The translations under genes and the position numbers were made by a program. From positions 281 through 31,983 of the forward strand of contig DBCR01000005.1 of assembly GCA_002293125.1 (NCBI GenBank): DNA of 31,703 bases, given 5' to 3'. Position 1 is the first letter of the stretch; the number at the start of each line of letters is the position of its first letter. A model generated the notes under the pieces. The model saw nothing but the letters and a program-made list of their open reading frames with translations. It had not been told where the DNA came from and did no database searches. The stretch is from Opitutia bacterium UBA953 (GTDB lineage: Bacteria > Verrucomicrobiota > Verrucomicrobiia > Opitutales > UBA953). Below are positions 22,345 through 31,703 of this stretch, piece by piece.

Positions 22345-22401
22345 GCCGGCGATTTTCCCCTCGCCCCGTATGGGATTTCCGCTTTCACTCCCGCGGTCGT
22401 C

Positions 22402-22776
22402 ATGGAAAGCGAGCCCAAGTCCCGAAATCCTCAGACGGAGAAGTTGTTTCTCTGGGCCTCGTTCATCCTGTTCTGCACGGTGCTCGCGTTCACATACTCG
22501 ACCTACGGTGATGAGACCGCTCGCCTCGCCGGCATGCGTGCCAGCGAGGCGCAGAAGGAGCAGGCTTACGCCGCCCTCGAACGCACGCGCGCCCAGACCG
22601 AACGCTATGTCGAACGCTTCGGCCGCGACCCGGAATTCGTCCGTGACCAGGCCCGCGAACGTATGGGCGTCGCCGAGCCCGGCGAGATCGTGATCCGCCT
22701 CGACGGTGCTCGCAACATGGCCACGCCGCCGAAGCCCGCGCCGGCTCCGGCTGCTCCCGCTCAGGCTCGCCGCTGA
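22402..22776 (+). CDS. FtsB/DivIC-like septum formation initiator protein
   Basis: A 124-residue bitopic protein with a short cytoplasmic N-terminus, one membrane segment (about 15-33, LFLWASFILFCTVLAFTYS) and a coiled-coil extracellular helix (about 42-78). It has the family ending FGRDPEFVRDQARERMGVAE then PGEIVIRLDG, which corresponds to the DPxFIExxAREKLGMVRPGE pattern of FtsB/DivIC. These proteins bridge the divisome with FtsL and FtsQ. An Ala/Pro-rich tail is extra. It lies 45 nt upstream of argH; no other division gene is nearby. Confidence 0.8.
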   Translation: MESEPKSRNPQTEKLFLWASFILFCTVLAFTYSTYGDETARLAGMRASEAQKEQAYAALERTRAQTERYVERFGRDPEFVRDQARERMGVAEPGEIVIRLDGARNMATPPKPAPAPAAPAQARR

Positions 22777-22821
22777 GCATCCTTGCTTGCCTGTCCGCCT
22801 TCCCGCGGGCATTCCTTGGTC

Positions 22822-24228
22822 ATGTCCGCACGGAAGAAAGCCCAGGCCACCTGGGGCGGCCGGTTCAGCGCCGGTCCAGCCGAATTGATGCTGCGTTTCG
22901 GCGAGTCGGTCTCGTTCGACCATCGTCTCTGGGCCCAGGATATCCGCGGCTCTAAGGCCCATGCCACGATGCTCGCCCAGGCGGGTATCCTGACCAAGCA
23001 GGAGCGAGACGCCATTCTGCGCGGCCTCGACGCCATCGCCAAGGAGATCGCGGCCGGCAAATTCAAGTGGAGCCGTGACCTCGAGGACGTGCACATGAAC
23101 ATCGAGAGCGCGCTCACGCAGCGCGTTCCGGCCGCCGCCAAGCTGCACACGGCCCGCTCGCGTAACGATCAGGTCGCCACCGACGTGCGCCTATGGATCA
23201 AGGACCAGTGCGACGCCGCCGATGAAGCCCTCGTCTCCCTGCTCAAGACTTTGGTGAAGCTCGCCGAAGCCAACGTCGACGTGATCATGCCGGGCTACAC
23301 GCACCTGCAGCGCGCCCAGCCGGTCTCCGCCGCCCACCATCTCCTCGCCTACGCCGAGATGTTCGGCCGCGACCGCGTCCGCCTCGCCGCCGCCAAGGCC
23401 TCCGCCAACTGGTGCCCGCTGGGCTCCGGGGCCATCGCGGGCACGACCCTTCCGATTCGTCGCGAGGTCACGGCGAAGCTGCTCGGCTTCGTCGACGCGA
23501 AGGGTCGCCCGCAAGTCACCCGCAACTCGATGGACGCCGTCGCCGACCGCGATCCGGCCACGGAGTTCTGCTTCGCCGCCGCCCTCTGCGGCGTCCACCT
23601 CTCGCGCCTCGCCGAGGACATGGTCCTCTGGTCCTCCGCGGAGTTCGGCTTCGCGCGGATGCCCGACGAGTTCTCGACGGGTTCCTCGCTGATGCCGCAG
23701 AAGCGCAATCCGGACTCGATGGAGCTCCTCCGTGGTAAGGCCGCGCGCTTCCAGGCTTCGCTCACGCACCTGCTCACGCTCACGAAAGGCCTGCCGCTTA
23801 CGTACAATCGTGACCTGCAGGACGACAAGCCGCCGCTCTTCGACGCCGCCGACCAGCTGATCCTGTCCGTCGCCGTCGCCGACGCCACGCTCGCGGGCAC
23901 GCAGTTCCACCAGTCCCGCTGCCTCGCCGCCGCCTCCGACCCCGCGCTCCTCGCCACCGACCTCGCCGATTGGCTCGTCCGCAAGGGTATGCCGTTCCGC
24001 CACGCGCACCATGCGGTCGGTCGCCTTGTCGCGCTCGCCGAGAAGTCCGGCGTGCCGCTCGACAAGGTCTCCGACGAAGCCGCGCTGACGGCCGACAAGG
24101 AATTCACGAAGGGCTGGCGCAAGGTCTTCAGCCTTAAGCGTGGTTTCGCCGCGCGCGAGAACACGGGCATGCCTGGTCCCAAGGCCGTCGCCCGCGAGAT
24201 CGCGCGTTGGAAGCAGTCCCTCCGCTAA
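22822..24228 (+). CDS. argH: Argininosuccinate lyase
   Basis: A 468-residue enzyme that splits argininosuccinate into arginine and fumarate, the last step of arginine synthesis. ATG 22822 (MSARKKAQATWGGRF) gives the standard beginning. Landmarks: RFGESVSFDHRLWAQDIRGS, EDVHMNIES, LHTARSRNDQVATDVRLW, GYTHLQRAQPVSAAHHLLAY and the superfamily signature GSSLMPQKRNPDSMEL (from residue 287) with the catalytic serine loop. The LysE-type exporter gene starts 6 nt after its stop, implying co-transcription. Confidence 0.96.
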   Translation: MSARKKAQATWGGRFSAGPAELMLRFGESVSFDHRLWAQDIRGSKAHATMLAQAGILTKQERDAILRGLDAIAKEIAAGKFKWSRDLEDVHMNIESALTQRVPAAAKLHTARSRNDQVATDVRLWIKDQCDAADEALVSLLKTLVKLAEANVDVIMPGYTHLQRAQPVSAAHHLLAYAEMFGRDRVRLAAAKASANWCPLGSGAIAGTTLPIRREVTAKLLGFVDAKGRPQVTRNSMDAVADRDPATEFCFAAALCGVHLSRLAEDMVLWSSAEFGFARMPDEFSTGSSLMPQKRNPDSMELLRGKAARFQASLTHLLTLTKGLPLTYNRDLQDDKPPLFDAADQLILSVAVADATLAGTQFHQSRCLAAASDPALLATDLADWLVRKGMPFRHAHHAVGRLVALAEKSGVPLDKVSDEAALTADKEFTKGWRKVFSLKRGFAARENTGMPGPKAVAREIARWKQSLR

Positions 24229-24234
24229 GCGCGG

Positions 24235-24867
24235 ATGAACGTCGGCCTGCTCATCGCCACTTGCCTGACGGCGAGCCTCTCGCCCGGGCCGGCGGCGCTG
24301 TCGACGATCGAGACGTCACTCCGTTACGGCCAGCGTCGCGCCTTCTGGCATACGCTCGGCCTCGCGGTCGGCGAGACGCCTCATCTGTTCCTGGCGCTCT
24401 TCGGCACGCACTGGCTGGCGCGGCAGGCGCCCTATGCGCTCACGGTCGTCGCCGCCGCGGGCATGGCTTACTTCCTGTATCTTGGGTTCCAGCATCTGGT
24501 CCGTCCGCGCTCGAGCTTACCGGAATCCGCTGGGCTGGAGGGCGGGGCGTTCGGACTGTTCCTGCGCGGCGCGTGGGTGAACTTCTCGAACCCGAAGACG
24601 ATCCCGTTCTTCTTGGTGATCATCCAGGCGGCGAGCGTGCCGACCGACGCTTTCGCGTGGTCGACGACGGGCGTGTTCCTGCTGTGCACTTTGGGATCGG
24701 AGATCGGCGTGATGAGTTTTTACGCCTTCCTCGGCGATCGTCTCCGGGTTCGACTAAAGGACGCGACGACGATTCGTTGGGTCGATCGTGTGCTCGGTCT
24801 GCTCTGGCTGGCACTGGGCGTACTAATGGCCTGGCGAGTCTGGCAATTGCTCGAAGGTCAGCATTAA
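24235..24867 (+). CDS. LysE/RhtB-family amino-acid exporter
   Basis: A 210-residue membrane protein with about six hydrophobic segments. It shows the LysE-type N-terminus (LIATCLTASLSPGPAALSTI with SPGP), GLAVGETPHLFLALF and RGAWVNFSNPKTIPFFLVII (the NPK motif after segment 3). The family exports basic or neutral amino acids. The 6-nt distance from argH suggests arginine or a related amino acid as substrate, in the way LysE exports lysine and arginine; this is inference. No LysG-type regulator is adjacent. Confidence 0.87.
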   Translation: MNVGLLIATCLTASLSPGPAALSTIETSLRYGQRRAFWHTLGLAVGETPHLFLALFGTHWLARQAPYALTVVAAAGMAYFLYLGFQHLVRPRSSLPESAGLEGGAFGLFLRGAWVNFSNPKTIPFFLVIIQAASVPTDAFAWSTTGVFLLCTLGSEIGVMSFYAFLGDRLRVRLKDATTIRWVDRVLGLLWLALGVLMAWRVWQLLEGQH

Positions 24868-24917
24868 CGGCGGACCCAGGGGCTTGTCAGCACGGGACCG
24901 CTGTTTTACAAAGGGGG

Positions 24918-25940
24918 ATGACCCTCCCCAGTCTGGCCCGCATGGTCGCCGTTGCGTCCGTCTTTGTTTCTTCGCTCTTCGCCGAAGAGGCCCCGAAGAA
25001 GATCGGCCTCATCGGCCTCGATACCGGACACGTCGTGGCGTTCACCACGGTCTTCAACAAGGGCCCGAAGAATCCTGCCGATGCCGCCAAGTTCTCGGGC
25101 TTCCGCGTGACGCATGCCTTCGCCCAGGGCAGCAAGGACATCCCGGAGAGCACCAGGCGCGTGCCGGAATACACCGCGAGCCTCAAGGGCATGGGCGTCG
25201 AGATCGTCGATTCGATCGAGAAGCTTTGTGCGCAGGTCGACTTCGTCATGCTCGAGTCCAATGACGGCCGCGTGCACCTCGAGCAGATCCTGCCGGTGCT
25301 GAAGGCCGGCAAGACGGTCTTCATCGATAAGCCGATCGCGGGCTCGCTCGCCGATGTCATCCGCCTCCAGGAAGCCGCCAAGAAGGCGGGCGTCGTGTAT
25401 TTCTGTTCCTCGTCGCTCCGCTTCGCCGCGACCACCCAGGCGGTCGCCCAAGGCTCCATTGGTAAGGTCAAGACGGCGTACACCACCAGCCCGGCCAGCC
25501 TCGAGCCGCACCACCCCGATCTCTACTGGTATGGCGTCCACGGTTGCGAAAGTCTCTACACCGTCATGGGCACGGGCTGTATCTCGGTAAAGCGCGACAA
25601 GTCCGCCGCGGGCCTGATCCAGGTCACGGGTAACTGGGGTGACGGCCGCGTGGGTATTTTCCGCGAAGCGGATCGCAAGGCCAAGGGCGGACCCTACGGC
25701 GGCAAGGCCATCGGTGAGAAAGGTGAAGCCGATATCGGTAAGTTCGACGGCTATGAAGTCCTGCTCGAATCCGTCGTGAAGATGTTCCGTACCGGTAAGG
25801 CCCAGGTCTCCGCCGAAGAGACCCTCGAACTTTATACCTTCATGGAAGCCGCCGACGAAAGTAAGCGCCAAGACGGAGCTGAAGTGAAGCTCGCCGACGT
25901 CCTCGCCAAAGCCCGCGCGGAAGTCGCCGCCGGAAAGTAA
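24918..25940 (+). CDS. Exported Gfo/Idh/MocA-family oxidoreductase
   Basis: A 340-residue protein starting at ATG 24918, directly preceded by AAAGGGGG. Residues 1-22 are a signal peptide (MVAVASVFVSSLFAEE). The Rossmann start is KKIGLIGLDTGHVVAF (28-42), with the usual GxGxxG reduced to G-L-D-T-G. The catalytic-lysine motif appears as VFIDKPIAGS (Lys138). The C-terminal part has the YWYGVHGCESLYTVMG helix and ends in an EETLELYTFMEAADESK helix typical of the family. Secreted members are frequent in Verrucomicrobiota and Planctomycetes and are thought to act on sugars; the substrate is unknown. Confidence 0.86.
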   Translation: MTLPSLARMVAVASVFVSSLFAEEAPKKIGLIGLDTGHVVAFTTVFNKGPKNPADAAKFSGFRVTHAFAQGSKDIPESTRRVPEYTASLKGMGVEIVDSIEKLCAQVDFVMLESNDGRVHLEQILPVLKAGKTVFIDKPIAGSLADVIRLQEAAKKAGVVYFCSSSLRFAATTQAVAQGSIGKVKTAYTTSPASLEPHHPDLYWYGVHGCESLYTVMGTGCISVKRDKSAAGLIQVTGNWGDGRVGIFREADRKAKGGPYGGKAIGEKGEADIGKFDGYEVLLESVVKMFRTGKAQVSAEETLELYTFMEAADESKRQDGAEVKLADVLAKARAEVAAGK

Positions 25941-25943
25941 GCG

Positions 25944-25968
25944 GTAGGGTCGGGACCGCGTCACGACA
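25944..25968 (+). repeat. REP-like palindrome, stem type II
   Basis: GTAG, arm GGTCGGGAC, loop CGC, arm GTCACGACA. It is identical over 29 nt (25944-25972) to the minus-strand unit at 12734-12762. It starts 3 nt after the oxidoreductase stop codon. Confidence 0.8.
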
Positions 25969-25982
25969 TAGCTGTATCGTTG

Positions 25983-26007
25983 GTAGGGGCAGCACTGCGT
26001 GCTGCCC
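25983..26007 (+). repeat. REP-like palindrome, stem type I
   Basis: GTAG, arm GGGCAGCAC, loop TGC, arm GTGCTGCCC; a perfect 9-bp stem. It is in direct orientation with the type II unit just upstream. It lies in the 126-nt gap before the small membrane protein gene. Confidence 0.82.
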
Positions 26008-26066
26008 TAGCCCAGCCAAAGGACATTACCTTTGACAGGTAAACCCACGGGCAAAAAGTCATCCCG

Positions 26067-26516
26067 ATGGCCACTCGCTTGCCCGCCGTAAGCCTCCGAT
26101 CCGTTGGTACGGCGGCGATTTGCGTCCTCGTCACATGTGCGCTCCTCTCGGCGGCGCGACAGGCGAGCCTTTACGGACTGATCGAGCAGCCAAATGTGGC
26201 CTTGGTTCATTTCATGCTGGGCGCCGTCGCTTGCATCGGTTGCGCCATCCTCAGTCTGCGTGCCGCTGGTTGGTGGGGGCGCGTCACCATGGCGGCGGCC
26301 GGCGTGCTTGTAATGTGGTTCGCCGTCTTCCTCGGCACGGTCACGCATTTCGATGTCTGGCAGGCGGTGCCCAATCCGCCCAGTGAAGCCTACGCCGACG
26401 GGGCTCAGCTGATTGCCTGCGTGGTGGTGGGATGGATTCCCGGAGTCCTCCTCTATGGTTGTGCGCTGGCGGCGGCTTGGGGTGGTAGGCGAGTGTTGAT
26501 GGGCGGGCCCCGCTAG
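26067..26516 (+). CDS. Small four-helix membrane protein, unknown
   Basis: A 149-residue hydrophobic protein that I do not recognise. Four membrane segments are likely: about 13-28 (VGTAAICVLVTCALL), 44-63 (VALVHFMLGAVACIGCAILS), 70-91 (RVTMAAAGVLVMWFAVFLGT) and 113-138 (LIACVVVGWIPGVLLYGCAL). A polar loop with VTHFDVWQAVPNPPSEAYAD sits between segments 3 and 4. Its stop codon TAG (26514-26516) lies inside the foot of a decayed REP unit, so the last residues (about GGPR) may have been set by that element. It is flanked by REP clusters on both sides. Confidence 0.6.
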   Translation: MATRLPAVSLRSVGTAAICVLVTCALLSAARQASLYGLIEQPNVALVHFMLGAVACIGCAILSLRAAGWWGRVTMAAAGVLVMWFAVFLGTVTHFDVWQAVPNPPSEAYADGAQLIACVVVGWIPGVLLYGCALAAAWGGRRVLMGGPR

Positions 26517-26537
26517 GGGCCGTACCACGTGCTGTCC
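26513..26537 (+). repeat. Decayed REP-like palindrome, stem type I
   Basis: CTAGGGGCCGTAC-CAC-GTGCTGTCC aligns without gaps to the unit at 12479, with the right arm identical and four changes in foot, left arm and loop. The following TAGCCTGTCTTGG joins it to the GTAG at 26551. It contains the stop codon of the preceding gene. Confidence 0.65.
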
Positions 26538-26550
26538 TAGCCTGTCTTGG

Positions 26551-26702
26551 GTAGGGCGGTGATTGCCATCGCCGCCGTCTGCATCAGGTAGGGGCGCCAC
26601 TGCGTGGCGTCCGTGGGCGAACTGAGCTCGCAATCTCGGATAACTCGCCCGGCTCACTGATGCTCTCCTTGCGAACGGACGTGATAGCAATCACGTCCCT
26701 AC
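26551..26702. repeat. Inverted REP doublet, stem type IV, with a nested unit
   Basis: The left hairpin is GTAG-GGCGGTGAT-TGCC-ATCGCCGCC (26551-26576, one wobble). The right hairpin is GGACGTGAT-AGCA-ATCACGTCC-CTAC (26677-26702). Both ends match the doublet at 20639-20762; the right flank GCGAACGGACGTGAT is identical. The interior differs in length and sequence and holds an extra REP unit at 26588-26612. Confidence 0.85.
26588..26612 (+). repeat. REP-like palindrome nested in the type IV doublet
   Basis: GTAG, arm GGGCGCCAC, loop TGC, arm GTGGCGTCC (one wobble). Compared with type I (GGGCAGCAC/GTGCTGCCC) two adjacent stem positions changed on both sides, so pairing is preserved. Confidence 0.75.
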
Positions 26703-26717
26703 CTTTTGATGCCTCGG

Positions 26718-26771
26718 GTAGGGCTGGCCATCCTTGGCCGGCCGCGACCGAGCAGGGATGCTCGGCCCTAC
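26718..26771. repeat. Inverted REP doublet, stem type III
   Basis: 54 bp from GTAG to CTAC: GGCTGGCCA-TCCT-TGGCCGGCC, GC, GACCGAGCA-GGGA-TGCTCGGCC. It differs from the copy at 12516 at six positions, all transitions; two A-T pairs become G-C pairs. It ends 1 nt before the stop codon of the minus-strand gene at 26773. Confidence 0.87.
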
Positions 26772-26772
26772 C

Positions 26773-27096
26773 TCACTCCGCGAAACCGTGCTCTTTGAGC
26801 ATCCGCGCCACGGCTTGGGGGAGGGCGGGGCGGATCGCGGTCGGAACCGCCTTCTGCGCGTCGACGGTGCAATGCAGGTAGCCGAGCTTACGTTCGGCGT
26901 CGGCCTCGCGGCCGGCGGCTTCGAGCCAGCGCTGCAGCACGGCGGCGGCCCGCGCCCACTCGGGCCAGTCGCTGGCGGCGCCGTCGGCGGCCTCGACCAA
27001 CGTGCACAGGGCGCAACCGCCGAGGAAGCGTTCGACCGCGGCGGCATCTTCCGCCCCGACGATCGTGACGAGCTTCTCGCGTTCGCGCGCTTCCAT
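26773..27096 (-). CDS. Small protein of unknown function downstream of metH
   Basis: A 107-residue protein from ATG 27096 (MEAREREKLVTIVGAEDAAA), 2 nt past the metH stop, so almost certainly co-translated with it. It is Ala- and Glu-rich and mostly helical by composition, with no membrane segment or signal. A CALC motif at residues 28-31 and a third cysteine in GYLHCTVDAQ could bind metal or form disulfides. I do not recognise the family. The operon position hints at a role with methionine synthase or methyl metabolism, but there is no direct evidence. Confidence 0.65.
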   Translation of the reverse strand: MEAREREKLVTIVGAEDAAAVERFLGGCALCTLVEAADGAASDWPEWARAAAVLQRWLEAAGREADAERKLGYLHCTVDAQKAVPTAIRPALPQAVARMLKEHGFAE

Positions 27097-27098
27097 GG

Positions 27099-30788
<3,690 letters not shown>

Positions 30789-30837
30789 CGCCCTTACCGT
30801 GCGGGTTGCCGCCCAAGGGTCAAGGCACGGGGCGGGA

Positions 30838-31512
30838 CTATTGTGTCATCCCCGGCAGGTCGGGCTTCTTGCAGCGGAGGAGGTCCTGGCTGCGGTAGAG
30901 CACGATCCGCTTACCCTCGAATTTCTCGTCGTTCCAGAGGAGCGGGCGGAGTTCAAAACTGAAGACCGGGTTCAAGAAGGAAAGCTCCGCCTCGACCGCG
31001 GGGTCGCCGCCCTGCCAGTAGAGGATGCCGTTAGGCAGGGAATGCTTGGCGCCCTTGCACAGGAGCTGGCGGGTGTTGTGGACGAAGGTGCGGAGGTCGG
31101 CCACGGCGCGCCCGGTGACGAAATCATGCTCGTGGTTCATCGTCTCGGCGCGGGCGTTCTTGACGTCGACGTTCTTGAGGCCGAGGCGCTCGGCGATGTC
31201 GGTGACGACCGTGATCTTCTTGCCGACCGAGTCGACGAGCGTGAAGCGGGCCTTGGGGTAGAGGACGGCGAGGATGAGCCCGGGGAAGCCGCCGCCGGTG
31301 CCGACGTCCATGACGCGGCAGCCGTCCATGAGCTTAAGGAACTTCACCGCCGCGATACACGGGGCGTAGTGGTGGCGTTCGAGGTTCTCGATGTCTTTGC
31401 GCGAGACCAGGTTGATCTTCTCATTCCACTCGCGGTGGAGCGCGGCCATGGCGGTCAGCTGCTCCCACTGGGCGGGCGTGACTTCCGGAAAGAGAGGAAC
31501 AAGGGACTGCAT
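30838..31512 (-). CDS. rsmG: 16S rRNA (guanine-N7)-methyltransferase RsmG
   Basis: A 224-residue SAM enzyme that methylates G527 of 16S rRNA. ATG 31512 (MQSLVPLFPEVTPAQWEQL) gives the usual length; the frame extends upstream without a family match. Motifs: LHREWNEKINLVSRKDIENL, VMDVGTGGGFPGLILAVLYP (69-78 core), FTLVDSVGKKI, and DFVTGRAVADLRTF for the catalytic region. It lies upstream of metH on the same strand rather than in the common gid/parA context. Confidence 0.94.
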   Translation of the reverse strand: MQSLVPLFPEVTPAQWEQLTAMAALHREWNEKINLVSRKDIENLERHHYAPCIAAVKFLKLMDGCRVMDVGTGGGFPGLILAVLYPKARFTLVDSVGKKITVVTDIAERLGLKNVDVKNARAETMNHEHDFVTGRAVADLRTFVHNTRQLLCKGAKHSLPNGILYWQGGDPAVEAELSFLNPVFSFELRPLLWNDEKFEGKRIVLYRSQDLLRCKKPDLPGMTQ

Positions 31513-31617
31513 GCGAGGGCGCCAGCGTGTCCTGAGGTCGGCCTGAGGCAAGGACGCCTTTGAGCCGCGCACTTTGCTGTTTCCTTCGGCCGGGACTTGG
31601 CCAAACCTTGCCGTCCT

Positions 31618-31703
31618 ATGTTCCACCACATCGTCTTCTTCTACCTGAAAAAGGACATCACTTCTGCCCAGCGCGCGGAATTCGAGACCAAGCTCCGCGG
31701 CCT
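31618..31703 (+). CDS. Dabb (stress-responsive A/B barrel) domain protein, 5' part
   Basis: An open frame starts at ATG 31618 (MFHHIVFFYLKKDITSAQRA) and runs off the right edge. The start with paired His and FFYLKKD followed by an amphipathic helix matches Dabb-domain proteins (about 100 residues). Only 28 residues are visible. It diverges from rsmG across about 105 nt, in which I see no clear element. Confidence 0.65.
   Translation, partial: MFHHIVFFYLKKDITSAQRAEFETKLRG

Noticed and set aside
30789..30837. Cobalamin or SAM riboswitch ahead of metH
   Set aside because: Only 49 nt separate rsmG and metH, and no B12-box or SAM-box sequence is visible.

Overview
The window is GC-rich, tightly packed DNA from a Gram-negative bacterium. 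It shows outer-membrane and lipoprotein genes, Shine-Dalgarno sites that are often weak, many 1-8 nt gene overlaps and an archaeal/eukaryal-type prolyl-tRNA synthetase. Gene content (ECF sigma + PDZ operon, YHYH protein, secreted Gfo/Idh oxidoreductase, lone rpsR) suggests Verrucomicrobiota, perhaps Opitutales. This is an inference from gene content, not a phylogenetic result. Nearly all of the window is ordinary chromosomal housekeeping; no phage, IS transposase, CRISPR array, tRNA or rRNA was seen.

Layout. 1-3148: MacA/MacB-like efflux or lipoprotein-translocation operon (adaptor, ATPase, permease). 3156-5266: secreted esterase, then a shared bidirectional terminator, an outer-membrane beta-barrel and a lipoprotein cyclophilin on the minus strand. 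5353-8441: thiamine cluster thiS, a ThiE/TenI-like paralog, thiE and thiG, followed by a TlyA-type rRNA methyltransferase. 8616-12463: rpsR, a Sua5/TsaC protein, prmC and proS. 12892-18572: a minus-strand lipid-modification set (desaturase, flavoprotein, DUF1365, Cfa-like methyltransferase), split by a plus-strand BAM/GIDE-LemA fusion gene. 18700-20621: ECF sigma factor, membrane protein (likely anti-sigma) and PDZ protein. 20775-26516: YHYH protein, DUF420 membrane protein, FtsB/DivIC-like protein, argH, LysE-type exporter, secreted oxidoreductase and a small membrane protein. 26773-31512 (minus): rsmG, metH and a small unknown gene. A Dabb-domain gene starts at the right edge.

The most unusual content is between genes. 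Four intergenic regions (12479-12829, 20639-20762, 25944-26007, 26513-26771) hold a family of short palindromes with a fixed plan: GTAG foot, 9-nt arm, 2-4 nt loop, 9-nt arm. They occur as direct tandems or as inverted doublets (GTAG ... CTAC). This is the architecture of REP/REPIN elements mobilised by RAYT transposases, but here at least five stem sequences coexist and differ by pair-preserving changes. Separate degenerate tandem arrays also occur: octamers on both sides of proS, and oppositely oriented G-rich and C-rich hexamers between tlyA and rpsR.
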